A stretch of 64,000 nt of DNA from Portevinia maculata (GCA_949715645.1 OX454528.1:56374513-56438512); one strand, 5' to 3'; shown: positions 31,596 through 41,331, counted from the first letter of the stretch. Numbers and translations are program-made. The notes: generated by a model from the letters alone, not told the origin.

Positions 31596-33881
31596 CTAGC
31601 CGCTAATGGGCTCAGCTCTCAACCGTTGGACTGACACTTTATCTTTTTCCTCCTGGCGTACACAATGTTTACAATCAGCCTTGCAGGGTCGCCGGGAGAG
31701 GGCATCTGCGTTGGAGTGAAGAGTTCCCTTTCGGTGCTGTATCTCGTAGTCATACATCTGCAGCCGCTCAATCCACCTCGCGACTTGTCCTTCAGGGTTC
31801 TTAAACTGCAGCAGCCACTTTAGAGACGCATGATCTGTACGCAGGATGAATTTCTGCCCATATAAGTACTTGTGGAAGTGCTTTGTTGCCAGGATCAAAG
31901 CCAGGAGTTCCCGCCTGGTCACGCAATAGTTCCTCTCCGGCTTGGATAGCACTTTACTGAAGTAGGAAACTACTCTCTCTTGGCCATCATGGATCTGCGA
32001 AAGAACGGCTCCGATCCCAACATTACTAGCGTCGGCATCTACAATAAATGTCTTTCCTGGAGTAGGGTACGCTAGAATTGAAGCATCACACAGTTGGTGT
32101 TTGAGACTCTTGAAACTCGCTTCGCATTCACCTGACCATTTAAATGGTTTTCCCTTTTCCGTCAGTTGAAGCAAGCTCTTTGCGATCCTTGCGAAGTCCT
32201 TCACAAACCGTCTGTAGTAAGTTGCAACTCCCAGGAAGCTTCTCAGTTGGTGTTTGTCTTTGGGAACGGGCCAATTTTTCACCGCATCGACCTTCTCTGG
32301 GTCAGTCCTTACTCCTTCGGACGAGATGATGTGCCCCAGATATTTTACCTCAGATCTAAAGAGATCACACTTTTTCGGGTTAAGCTTTAATTGTGCACTT
32401 CGTAGTCTCTGGAACACTTCCTTCAAGTTATCTCGATGTTCTTTAAACGTTTTTCCAACCACGATGACATCGTCCAAGTAGACCAAACACGTTTTCCATG
32501 TTAGCCCCAACAAAACACGCTCCATTAGTCGCTCAAAGGTTGCCGGCGCGTTACACAGTCCAAATGGCATTACTGTGAATTGCCAGAGCCCGTTTCCTGC
32601 TGTGAAAGCTGTTTTCTCACGGTCTTCCGGATGTATCTGCACTTGCCAGTAGCCACTCTTCAGATCTAGAGTGGAAAACCATCGAGCTCCGGACAGTGTA
32701 TCCAGCGTATCGTCAATCCTTGGTAGAGGGTAGCTATCCTTTTTGGTGACATTATTCAGTTGGCGATAGTCTACACAGAACCGAGTGCTGCCATCTTTCT
32801 TTTTGACTAGGACAATTGGAGATGCCCATGGGCTTTTAGAGCATTCGATTACTCCTTCCTTCTCCATCGTCGACACCATCTCTGCAACCTCCGTCTGCTT
32901 AGCCAATGGTAATCGCCTGGGAGGCTGACGAATCGGTCTCGCATCTCCAGTGTCTATCCGGTGTTGTTCAAGGTGTGTTCGGCCATACTCGCAGTCCCGC
33001 GAAGCGAATATATCAGCAAACTCGTTGATGAGGTTCCCTGCCAAGGCTTGCTGCTCCCGATTCAGATCGCAGTGCTGGAATAAAGTTCTTTTGACCTCAG
33101 TCATTCCCATTAGTGAACGAGGCTTCGCAACTCCTTCCTGTGATAGTTTCGTTATGGCAGTAACCGGTACACACTTTCCAACCACCTCACCTTGCTTCAA
33201 TTTGACGCTTTTGTGTTCCGCATTAAGAACTCGTACGGGAACCATATTGTTCTTCGGCTCGACAAGCATTTTTCCACCCACGCAATTTCGGCAGTGGTTG
33301 TCTTCTGGCTCGACTGGAAAGAATCGGTGGGCCCCAGGATCACCTTCCAGCTTTGTCCAAATCAGTGTCTCTGAAGAATATGGTAGGACCACGTCCTTAC
33401 TAATGACTGTCCTCAGGGATGCGACGTTCTCGTTCCCGTACACCATCGGAATTTCTACGTTTCGATACTTGAGTACTTGCATACCAATGTCCAATACTAC
33501 ATCATGCGCCTTCATGAAATCGATTCCAATGATGCATTCGTCACATATATCGGCTACTAGGAAAGCGTGGGAGAATACTAATCCTGCCAAATTTATTGTT
33601 AGTATGACCTCTCCATACACTTTCGCTATCGCTCCTGTTGCTGTTTTCAGACAGTAATTGCTGGTGTTGTGCAGCCAAGACTGACGGACGATGTCCCTCC
33701 TTATGATGGAAGCGGTGGCACCGGTGTCGATGGTTGCCACGCACTTATTTTGTCCGATATAGGCTTCCACTGTTAGACTCTGGTTTCCTCGTTTGGTTTG
33801 GGAGACTTGAATTGTGGTCCTGGGGTCGTCGATTCCGGAAACCAACTTCTGCCCCACGAAGCTTGTCCTTACACGTTTCCC
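31596..33881 (-). CDS. Copy B pol: protease, reverse transcriptase, RNase H
   Basis: The frame is open from upstream of the gag stop, overlapping it in the -1 frame, to a TAG at 31596-31598. The protease motif is IDTGATASI. RT has FSTLDLKSGYWQ and LVYLDDVIVVGK. RNase H has DADASNVGIGAVLSQ and RTDHASLKWLL. No frameshift is seen over 750 codons. The first in-frame start-like codon is GTG at 33857, but entry by -1 slippage at 33875-33881 fits better, because translation would pass straight from gag. Confidence 0.9.
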   Translation of the reverse strand, partial: GKRVRTSFVGQKLVSGIDDPRTTIQVSQTKRGNQSLTVEAYIGQNKCVATIDTGATASIIRRDIVRQSWLHNTSNYCLKTATGAIAKVYGEVILTINLAGLVFSHAFLVADICDECIIGIDFMKAHDVVLDIGMQVLKYRNVEIPMVYGNENVASLRTVISKDVVLPYSSETLIWTKLEGDPGAHRFFPVEPEDNHCRNCVGGKMLVEPKNNMVPVRVLNAEHKSVKLKQGEVVGKCVPVTAITKLSQEGVAKPRSLMGMTEVKRTLFQHCDLNREQQALAGNLINEFADIFASRDCEYGRTHLEQHRIDTGDARPIRQPPRRLPLAKQTEVAEMVSTMEKEGVIECSKSPWASPIVLVKKKDGSTRFCVDYRQLNNVTKKDSYPLPRIDDTLDTLSGARWFSTLDLKSGYWQVQIHPEDREKTAFTAGNGLWQFTVMPFGLCNAPATFERLMERVLLGLTWKTCLVYLDDVIVVGKTFKEHRDNLKEVFQRLRSAQLKLNPKKCDLFRSEVKYLGHIISSEGVRTDPEKVDAVKNWPVPKDKHQLRSFLGVATYYRRFVKDFARIAKSLLQLTEKGKPFKWSGECEASFKSLKHQLCDASILAYPTPGKTFIVDADASNVGIGAVLSQIHDGQERVVSYFSKVLSKPERNYCVTRRELLALILATKHFHKYLYGQKFILRTDHASLKWLLQFKNPEGQVARWIERLQMYDYEIQHRKGTLHSNADALSRRPCKADCKHCVRQEEKDKVSVQRLRAEPISG
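33869..33881 (-). promoter_or_regulatory. Candidate -1 ribosomal slip site at gag/pol junction
   Basis: On the minus strand GGGAAAC (33881-33875) is read in gag frame as G-GGA-AAC, then GTG and the TAA stop (33871-33869). This is the X-XXY-YYZ form of a slippery heptamer. A shift by -1 enters the pol frame, which is open. A possible downstream stem pairs TGGGG (about 33858-33854) with CCCCA (about 33827-33823). Confidence 0.65.
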
Positions 33882-35260
33882 GACTGCTGGTTATGCGAAG
33901 CTATATCTGCAGGATGGTTGTTATCCCTGCTAGATGCTTCTTCGTTGCCCCTCCTAGGCCCGCAATGCGGACAACTGCCTCGTCTGGGTGGAGCTCTGCA
34001 CTGTCTCTGTAGGTGCCCTATTTTGTTGCAGTTCCAGCAGCGCATTTGACCTCTGTTATCTCTGCTCCGGTCTACGACGTCTGCTCTTTGACATGAACAT
34101 TCAACGGCTGTCATTTCCCTTACGCGGTGGAACACATGCGATGCCTGATCAGCAGCTTGCATTGTCAAGGCAAATGCTAGGGCCTCAGCGAGAGTTCTCT
34201 TTTCAGCCATTCTTACGGCCATTTGCAGTTGTCTATCTTCAATGGCTTGGATAAAAGCCTCCACAGCCATTTCATTGATGAGAACCTCACCAGCATTAGG
34301 ATATGACAAATCTGCCAGACGTTCGATATCTGCTTGCAGCTGTTGAAGTGTTTCTCCCCGCTTCTGGACTCTACTGCGCAGCTGGACCCTGTACACTTGC
34401 TGCATATGCTCATCACCGAAGCGCATCTCTATAGCCTTGACCAGGGCGTCGTAGTCGTGTTGCTTCTCTTCTGAGACGGTTTGGAGTAACTCCGCAGCTG
34501 TACCTCTTAGTGCGAGCGTTAGCGCAATCGACTTTTCCTCGTTGTCCCAGCTGTTCGCCATTGCAGCTGCTTCAAAGTGTTTCTTATAAATTGGCCATGA
34601 TGTTTGACCGTCGAAAACAGGAGGCTGCATCTCTTTCCTTCTCGGGCAGTCCGCAGAATTTTCTCGAGCCTTCTGCTTCTTCACTTTCTCCAGCTCTCTA
34701 GCCAAGTTCTCGAAGTTTGTTTCATGCTTGCAAAACGTCTGATGGATTTCGTCGAATTTGGTTTCAACCTTCTCGAACTTGTGGTCAATTTCTTCGAGTT
34801 TTCCTTCGAGAACATTTTTAAAATTTTCCACAGCGCTCTTTTGGGCAGCAACTATGGAATTCTTTTGTTCTTCGAATTTAGAGTCCATTGACTCCAATTT
34901 CGAATCCAGAGAATTCTTCTGTTCATTGAACTGAGAGTCTATAGAATTCTTTTGTTCATCAAATTTAGAGTCCATTGATTCCAATTTGGAATCTAGAGAA
35001 TTCTTCTGTTGTTCTAGAGAATTCTTTTGTTCATCAAATTTAGAGTCCATACAGTCGAATTTCTGATCGAACTTGGCCAGAAGTAGTTCCATCATAGCAG
35101 TCATATCAACGGCTGTACTTACTTGTTCTTCGTTTTCAACAGCTTCCTGCAGTCGAAGCACCAGATCACTTTTTCCTCCAGCTGTGGAGAGATTCCGCTT
35201 TTCTAGCTCAGCTTTTAACTGCGGTATACTGAGCTGTAGTAATTTCAATGTGCGGCCCAT
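33869..35260 (-). CDS. Copy B gag
   Basis: ATG at 35260 gives 463 codons. Residues about 3-42 form a SAP-like motif (SIPQLKAELEKRNL...GKSDLVLRLQEA). Next comes a long coiled-coil with repeated DSKFDEQKNS units (about 35060-34840). A retrotransposon capsid segment (PPVFDGQTSWPIYKKHFEAA) follows, and the C-terminal knuckle CWNCNKIGHLQRQC is followed by CPHCGPRRGN. The frame is intact. It makes the particle protein of the element, and pol is reached by the slip site at its end. Confidence 0.9.
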   Translation of the reverse strand: MGRTLKLLQLSIPQLKAELEKRNLSTAGGKSDLVLRLQEAVENEEQVSTAVDMTAMMELLLAKFDQKFDCMDSKFDEQKNSLEQQKNSLDSKLESMDSKFDEQKNSIDSQFNEQKNSLDSKLESMDSKFEEQKNSIVAAQKSAVENFKNVLEGKLEEIDHKFEKVETKFDEIHQTFCKHETNFENLARELEKVKKQKARENSADCPRRKEMQPPVFDGQTSWPIYKKHFEAAAMANSWDNEEKSIALTLALRGTAAELLQTVSEEKQHDYDALVKAIEMRFGDEHMQQVYRVQLRSRVQKRGETLQQLQADIERLADLSYPNAGEVLINEMAVEAFIQAIEDRQLQMAVRMAEKRTLAEALAFALTMQAADQASHVFHRVREMTAVECSCQRADVVDRSRDNRGQMRCWNCNKIGHLQRQCRAPPRRGSCPHCGPRRGNEEASSRDNNHPADIASHNQQSGNV

Positions 35261-35345
35261 TTTTCTTTCCTTTTTTTTCACTAAATACGTTTTTTTTTTT
35301 TTAAACTAATTCATTTCACTTTAATTTCACACTGAATAAGTTTTA

Positions 35346-35362
35346 TCCCACTTCTGACACCA
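35346..35362 (-). promoter_or_regulatory. Copy B primer-binding site, tRNA-Leu type
   Basis: On the minus strand TGGTGTCAGAAGTGGGAT lies one base inside the 5' LTR. mdg3 and blastopia-type elements use the same tRNA-Leu primer sequence. Confidence 0.8.
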
Positions 35363-35363
35363 A

Positions 35364-35842
35364 TGTTGCATCCAGGCTAGGATTCGAAAAGATAAAACGT
35401 AATTCTATTTAATTAATCTTTATTAGTTCTCTATCAATGTCTTTTACTTCTTGATTATTATTCTAATAATTCACTTATTTAATTCAACAATTCACTTTCA
35501 CAATTAATCACTTTAAATAAACAATCACTTCTCTTATTCAATATTCTCTATACTTTTCACTACTGTCATCTATCGCCCTTCTTTATCGCGGTTCACAACT
35601 CGAATGTCTTGGGTGCTCCTGCGACATCTATTTATATCTCCTAGTGACACCTCTCGAAATTTCCAGATTCGTTGAGAAGGTTCGTTAAGTTCAGAAGGTT
35701 CGAGAACAACATACCAAGTTATACCACAGCTACTCAAACTGCTATTCCAATGCTGCCAAAATCGGTAATATGGCCACTTTCTACTAGATGGCGTAGTTGA
35801 CTAATTAATGCTGAATGACACAGTTCAAGCAAACATGCAACA
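35364..35842 (-). repeat. Copy B 5' LTR
   Basis: 479-bp repeat of 29783-30261. Confidence 0.95.
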
Positions 35843-35846
35843 GTAT
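35843..35846. repeat. Target duplication GTAT (right of copy B)
   Basis: Matches 29779-29782. Confidence 0.9.
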
Positions 35847-36862
35847 GTTGGCCAACCATCTTGCACATATTTACACAAGCGTGTGTACTTTTCATCACAT
35901 TTGATTGCGTTCAAGTACAGTCGATAATTGTCTTCTGACAAGCACGCATTATGTGTCACGGCATGAATGATACCCACAAGTTCGACATCCTCACATTCTT
36001 CAGGTAGTTGTGCACGAGATAAACAATCAGCTACTAACATGTCTTTTCCTGGTATATAGACTATTCTTAGTTTTGGGTACTTAAGCAACTGCATGAACAT
36101 ACGCTGTAGTCTTGGTGTAACGTCATCAATATCTCGCTTGATAAGTGATTCAAGTGGTTTGTGATCGCTTTGCATCACAAACTCACGTGCGTATAGAAAG
36201 TAGTGGAACCGTTCGCACGCAAACACAATAGCTAGCAATTCTTTCTCAATTTGAGCCCATTTTTGTTCACTTTTGCTAATTGTGCGCGACGCATATGCCA
36301 CCGGGTGTCCATTCTGCAGTAAAACACAGCCCAGCCCGTTTTTTGATGCATCAGTTTGCACAATCACCGGTTCACTCGGATTATATATCGATAACACTGG
36401 CTCAGTTGTTATCACTTTAAGTAAATTGTCGAGTTCGCTTTGATGTTTTGTATTCCATTGCCAGTCAGCATTTTTTTTTTGCGTTAAACTTCTCATTTCA
36501 GCAGTTTGCTGTGACAGATTTGGTATGAATTTGCCTAAATACTTAAAGAGACCCAATAATCGCATGACATCTGCTTTGTTGGTTGGTTTAGGCATATCAC
36601 AGATCGCACGAATGTACTTAAGATCTGGTTTAATTAACCCATTTGATATTATGTGGCCCATAAATTTAATTTGTTCTTGGCGATATTGAATTTTATCAGC
36701 ATTGAATCTAATGTTGTGATTTCGTGCACGCTGGAGCACAAGCGCTAGAATTTTATCATGCTCGACTTCGTTTGCAGCTTCAATAGCTATATCGTCAAAG
36801 TAAATTATGACACATCGCCAAATATTTGCACCATCTTCCTTTGAAACATTTCTGGTGCACAA
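35847..36862 (-). pseudogene. X reverse transcriptase C-terminal part and RNase H
   Basis: The frame begins around the catalytic box IIYFDDIAIEA near 36790-36815, continues through RT thumb and connection (KFMGHIISNGLIKPD) and RNase H (QTDASKNGLGCVLLQ; QSDHKPLESL; VADCLSRAQ), and reaches LCKYVQDGWPTY, where copy B starts. It is separated from the RT N-terminal part by a frameshift near 36830. Confidence 0.85.
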
Positions 36863-37314
36863 TTTATACCAAATGGCACACGATTAAATCTGAAACGCCC
36901 AAATGGCGTCATGAATGTCGTTAAATCTGCACTTTTGCCATCTAATTCCATGTGCCAGAATCCATTACTGAGATCAAGTACACTAAATACACGCTTGTTA
37001 GCCAGACGACTGGTCACATCATCAATGGTTGGAATGAGGAAATGTTCTCGTTTTATGCATGCATTCAGTGGCTTAGGATCCAGACAAATACGCAATTTAC
37101 CATTTGCTTTTTCAACAATCTGAAGATTGTTAACCCAATCAGTTAGATAATCAACTGGAGAAATAATTTTTTCTTTCACCATTGCTTCGAGTTCCAATTT
37201 CAGGCGATCAATTATGTGATACGGCACTCGTTTCTTGTAGTGCAGTGAAGGAATCGCACCATCTTTTAATTGAATTGAGCACGTGCCCGAAAACTTACCA
37301 ACACCCGTAAACAA
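36805..37314 (-). pseudogene. X reverse transcriptase N-terminal part
   Basis: Contains the fingers and palm motifs LRICLDPKPLNACIKRE, FSVLDLSNGFWHMEL and RVPFGINCAPEMFQRKM. The frame is lost near IFGDVS at 36805-36850, just before the catalytic YFDD, which continues in the next frame. Confidence 0.85.
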
Positions 37315-37317
37315 GTC

Positions 37318-37695
37318 ATTATTTTACCCAATGAGTTCCTCCTTGCACCCTGGCAAGCACACCACAGACTGTATTTCCAGTCGACCAACCAATTCAAATC
37401 TAATACAAGTTGGCAGACCCAACAGTGGCTCAAAATTGTTCGCCACTACCACAAATTCAGCAGATCGTTCAACTCTACTGTTCGTGTCTATACAATTTAA
37501 TGTGACTGTACCAAAAATCTTAACACTGTTGGAGCTATAATCAATGATATTGAAATTGTTTTTATTTTTTTTAATTTTTATTTTAAATTGTTTGGTGAAC
37601 TTAACTGGGATACAGTTAACATCTGATCCCGTGTCAATCTTAAAGTCTATTGGTACGTCATTGATTCGAAACGTTTTAAACCATTTCGTTATCCT
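37318..37695 (-). pseudogene. X protease
   Basis: The minus-strand frame over this stretch has the aspartic-protease core FKIDTGSDVNCIPV near 37640, then LLGLPTC-type sequence near 37400. A TAA near 37325 separates it from RT. Short of a normal Met start because it is part of a polyprotein. Confidence 0.72.
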
Positions 37696-37773
37696 GTCTG
37701 TTTTTTTCTGAATTTACCCTAAAAATACGATACCCAGTTAATGAACTAATAGTACCATCACCATGGTCTCTAT

Positions 37774-38565
37774 CTATCTTTGATTTACCTGAATAATTAC
37801 TCCAGTTGAGTGAATGTGTTTGGTTTCCTTTGTTGTTGTTGTTGCCCTGCTTCTGTTGATTTCCATTTGTGTGATATCCAGCTGCTTGATTCCCCGTTGC
37901 TTAGTTGTTGTTACCCTGCTTCTGTTGATTTCCATTTGTGTGATATCCAGCTGCTTGATTCCCTGTTGCTTTGTATCGATGACACGCGCCAAGGGATCGT
38001 CCCGACCATCCAGCAGTTTCAGTTGTAGTTTTTTATCGTACACTCCAAGGATGATGCGATCACGCAGCATGCGATTCTCATAGGATAAACCACACACGCA
38101 GTGGAACTCACAGTAGCGCATTTGTGTTCGCAGTTCAGTTTCAAAGTCTGCAAATAATTGTTTTTCCTTTTGCCTAATAGTATTGAACTTGAAGGATTCC
38201 ATTGTCACGTTTCTCCTTGGTGTGCAGTAATTATCGAACGCGCGCAACACAACTTCCAAAGTTCGCTGTTGTTGTCCCTCTTCGTCGTTTTGATTGGCTA
38301 ACGCCTCTTGAAATACATCGGCGTCTACAGGTTCATCCATACCGAAAATGCTGTTAGGTGAGCCATTGTTCGGAAATAATGAATTGTAAATTTCCGCTGC
38401 CTTGCGTCCAACTAACCATAAAAATGTGGCGATTTGCTGTTGGTGCGGTTCATTAGTTTTCCCGTTTGCTACCATGTACATCATAAATGCTTGCTTCCAT
38501 TCCGGCCATTCCTTTGGCAAATTAGAACAGTCTAATTCTGCTGGTAGTCGATCATTTGACGCCAT
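37774..38565 (-). CDS. X gag, capsid part
   Basis: ATG at 38565 opens 263 codons. The capsid pattern includes PKEWPEWKQAFMMYMVANG, FLWLVGRKAAEIYNSL and FADFETELRTQMRYCEF. Near the C-terminus a 23-residue block (GIKQLDITQMEINRSR core) occurs twice, from a 69-bp direct repeat at 37849-37986. No zinc knuckle is seen before the frame ends, so the nucleocapsid end has been lost or frameshifted by the repeat. Confidence 0.78.
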   Translation of the reverse strand: MASNDRLPAELDCSNLPKEWPEWKQAFMMYMVANGKTNEPHQQQIATFLWLVGRKAAEIYNSLFPNNGSPNSIFGMDEPVDADVFQEALANQNDEEGQQQRTLEVVLRAFDNYCTPRRNVTMESFKFNTIRQKEKQLFADFETELRTQMRYCEFHCVCGLSYENRMLRDRIILGVYDKKLQLKLLDGRDDPLARVIDTKQQGIKQLDITQMEINRSRVTTTKQRGIKQLDITQMEINRSRATTTTKETKHIHSTGVIIQVNQR

Positions 38566-38658
38566 TTTCTTTTACTATTTATCTGTTGCTACCCTTCTTT
38601 TTTTTATATTAGTTATTTCACTTTAAATCGTTTTATCTGTTTTTTTTTTGAAATTTTT

Positions 38659-38671
38659 ACTTCTGACACCA
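38659..38671 (-). promoter_or_regulatory. X primer-binding site, tRNA-Leu type
   Basis: TGGTGTCAGAAGT on the minus strand directly after the LTR, like that of copy B. Confidence 0.72.
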
Positions 38672-38914
38672 TGTATCAGTTCTGTGGCCTGTGTGGAATA
38701 ATTAAACTACAAATGTTTAATGAGGCACTTTATTATTAATTAAATCACTTAGGTTTTAACTTCCTCCTCAATTGGTGGCTGCAGCTCAACTGCCTACATA
38801 TCTAACATCTTACAGCTATCTTAATATTAACTTGACATTTTGGTACTAGTATGTTAGTGTCCCTCCTTAAGCTATATTCACAATACATTACTTAAGCTAT
38901 GTTTACATTACACA
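38672..38914 (-). repeat. X 5' LTR
   Basis: 243 bp, TGTATCAG ... TTACACA on the + strand. The right 100 bases match 20160-20258. Confidence 0.8.
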
Positions 38915-39540
38915 TGGACATATTTCTCCCACTTTAGAAAGCTGAACTGATAATGATTCCAGTTGTTGTGTATTGAGTTCCATTTGTGGAGTAACAATAC
39001 GGGCTCCGTCATTCGAATCATGGTAGATTGCAACTCCACTGGCCCTCATATGTGTCCTTTCATATTTAACTACAATGTCACAATTAGGAATATATATCTA
39101 CAATGTTTTCATCATTCATCCACGTCTCGGAGAGAATGAGAAAATTCGACGATGCTATTCTGTGAAGCTGAATATCTTGTGTCATGCTCGTAAACTTTTT
39201 CAGTTAAATGTATACAGTGACAATCCTTTCCGTGTGTTTATAAAATCATATAATAGTTTCTCAACAGTTTCTAGCCGATTCAAGCTCAACCGTTGAAACT
39301 CGCAATTCAATTGTGGATACTGTTGCTCTTCGACCGTGATAAAATGTTCTATCATTTTTTTTTGAAACAATATGTAGGCCCTCAATCGACGTTACTCGAG
39401 ATACTCGTAGTGCAACGTACAGGAGCTGTTGAGCATGTGATTTGTCATATTCATATACAATTTCACCAAATCTACCTCCCTGGGACTTATGAATCGTTAT
39501 CGCACAAGCAGACACCAGTAGGAAATGGTTACGTTTTGCA
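38915..39540 (-). pseudogene. Helentron helicase end and endonuclease N-terminus
   Basis: On the minus strand 39515-39330 encodes ACAITIHKSQGGRFGEIV...QQLLYVALRVSRVTSIEG, the last conserved motif of Pif1-like Helitron helicases. After a linker (LSLYTFN, 39210) the endonuclease starts, with an ETWMND-like motif near 39100-39120, SGVAIYHDSN near 39010-39040 and QLSKVGEIC at 38920. It joins 20159 across element X. Stops and frame changes make it non-coding. Upstream helicase and Rep domains are not present beyond 39540. Confidence 0.78.
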
Positions 39541-39889
39541 ATTACTTTTTTATTAGGTACTTATGGTATAGACGATGTTCTTCGCTCTATTGGTACTACC
39601 AGTAAGCACAGATTGTGCTTTTGTACTGATGCCGCGGCCTTTCTTCTGATTTTTTGGCCAGTCTTATAGTCTAAGAGCCGACAGCATATTTTGGGAGTGG
39701 AGGTATAACCAAAATTCATTTACTTGTATGTGAAGGTATTAGCATCGTGATATCAAAAGCAGTCGTCTGGCATGTTTTTTTTTCGCCGGGGCTGAGGGCG
39801 GGGGTTTGAAAACGTTGATTTTTCGGATTTTTGTGTCAAGATTATAACCATTTTTATATATACAGAAATTATAGAGAACTATGCACTGA
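39541..39889. other. No gene; repeat-like segment
   Basis: The stretch around 39665-39735 (TAGTCTAAGAGCC ... GGTATAACC) is weakly similar to 51968-52020 and to the repeats that follow. No coding sequence seen. Confidence 0.45.
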
Positions 39890-40311
39890 TTAGGAATTTT
39901 TTAAGTGTCGCATTCGCCTTGCCAGACGCACCCCCAAAAGGGGCAACAAATTACTTTTTGGTGTCAGAGATATAACGGAAAAAAAATTACATAAAAAATC
40001 GGGAAAAATCACTTCATTACAAATATGTTATTGCCAGACGTTTTACAGTGTGCCATAGCCCCGCCAGACGCCCCTAAAAGGGTCAAAAAATCATTTTTTG
40101 GTGTCAGAGGTAAAAGCAAAAAAAAATTACATCAAAAAATCAGGAAAAATACCCTGATTACAAAAAAGTAACTCCCGGACGTTTTAAAAGACACCATCGC
40201 CCCGCCAGACGCCCCAGAAAAGGTCAAAAAATCATTTCTTGGTGTCAGAGGTATAGGGTATAACCAAAAAAAAAAATTATATAAAAAAATCGGGAAAAAT
40301 CCCCTTTCTTT
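39890..40311. repeat. Tandem repeat, about 141-bp unit, three copies
   Basis: GCCAGACGC recurs at about 39921, 40063 and 40203, each followed by a run of AAA(A)GGG/AAAGGTCAA, TTTTTGGTGTCAGAGGTA and an A-rich stretch ending in GGAAAAAT. The copies are diverged. Confidence 0.85.
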
Positions 40312-40790
40312 AATATGGACCAACGAGATGCTAAACCTTTTCGTCGGTCCCTGCCAAACGGGTTGGCCTACAGCAATCAAGTAAATATTTTTAGATTCTA
40401 ATTTCAATTATCTAAAAGGTGGCATTAATAAATTTTTGTTTTAGGGAGAATAAAAAAAATTCTTTTAAATATGGACCAACGAGATGCTAAACCTTTTCGT
40501 CGGTCCCTGCCAAACGGGTTGACCTACAGCGATTAAGTAAATATTTCTGGATTCTAATTTCATTTATCTAAAAAGTGGCATAAATAGGTTTTTGTTTTAG
40601 GGAGAACCAAATAAGTTTTTTTTTTAATATGGACCAACGAGATGCTAAAACTTTTCGTCAGTCCCTGCCAAACGGGTTGACCTACAGCGTTCAAGTAAAT
40701 ATTTCCAGATTCTAATTTATTTCATTTATCTAAAAAGTGGCATTAATATTTTTTTTTCTTATAGAGAAACAAAAAAGGTAAATTTTTTAA
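40312..40790. repeat. Tandem repeat, about 157-bp unit, three copies
   Basis: AATATGGACCAACGAGATGC begins at 40312, 40468 and 40626. Each unit includes CCCTGCCAAACGGGTTG and a TTTTGTTTTAGGGAGAA-like end. The first base after one array is the first of the other. Confidence 0.88.
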
Positions 40791-41325
40791 TCAGCGTGGA
40801 TAAATGCAATCAAAAGAACAAATGTAAACGATAGTTAACTTATTTATAACAAATAAAAGCAGTTTTCAAATAAATTTTAACTGGTTTAAATTTAATTTTT
40901 CATTATGTGTTTTTGTAAAGTTGTGTTAAATTTGTGGTATGTGTAATGTTTGGAAGTGTGAATGTAATTTGGATTTTGTTTTAATTACTAAATTTTCTGC
41001 TAAGCAATTTCTCGCTATCGAATGTGAATTAGTAGCAAAGTTGCTTCAACGTGGCTACAGCAATCCCCTAGTCCAGCAAAACATGTGAAATGTGCTGTTT
41101 TTATGAACCCACCTTGGTGAGCTGCCACCCAAACTTCCAGCACAGGAAGGTTTAAAGCCTGTGCGTGCAGAACCTGTGTATACAATTTGTTTATTAGTTT
41201 TACTATTTACACTTTACAAATGTTTAAATTAGTTTGCGAGTAATGTGTTCCGTCTCTAATACGGCTAAATGGACTACACAATATATAGATATAGAAGCAA
41301 GAATAGAAGCACTAACGAGATTTAG
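40791..41325. other. No gene recognised
   Basis: AT-rich, with no long frame or known repeat. The interval 41224-41331 lies just beyond a good donor site of the minus-strand fragment that follows. Confidence 0.4.
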
Positions 41326-41331
41326 ACTCAC

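Larger units (their letters stand above)
29783..35842 (-). mobile_element. mdg3-like Ty3/gypsy retrotransposon, copy B (nearly intact)
   Basis: Complete element of 6,060 bp with two 479-bp LTRs that differ at about three positions, a 4-bp target duplication, a tRNA-Leu-type primer site and a polypurine tract. Full-length gag is followed by a single long pol interrupted only by one TAG. The near-identical LTRs indicate a recent insertion. It sits in the integrase zinc region of X. Confidence 0.95.
20160..38914 (-). mobile_element. Ty3/gypsy element X, split by two younger retrotransposons
   Basis: A minus-strand element inserted in the Helentron endonuclease. Its 5' LTR (38672-38914), primer site, gag, protease, RT and RNase H lie right of copy B. 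Its integrase lies between copy B and the long-LTR element. The C-terminal tail of pol and a truncated 3' LTR lie at 20160-20520. Removing both insertions leaves about 4.5 kb. Both insertion sites are exact, with 4-bp duplications, and the coding sequence reads across each. Confidence 0.87.

Noticed and set aside
39890..40790. CRISPR-like or satellite gene array
   Set aside because: Units are long, diverged and spacer-free; plain tandem repeats.
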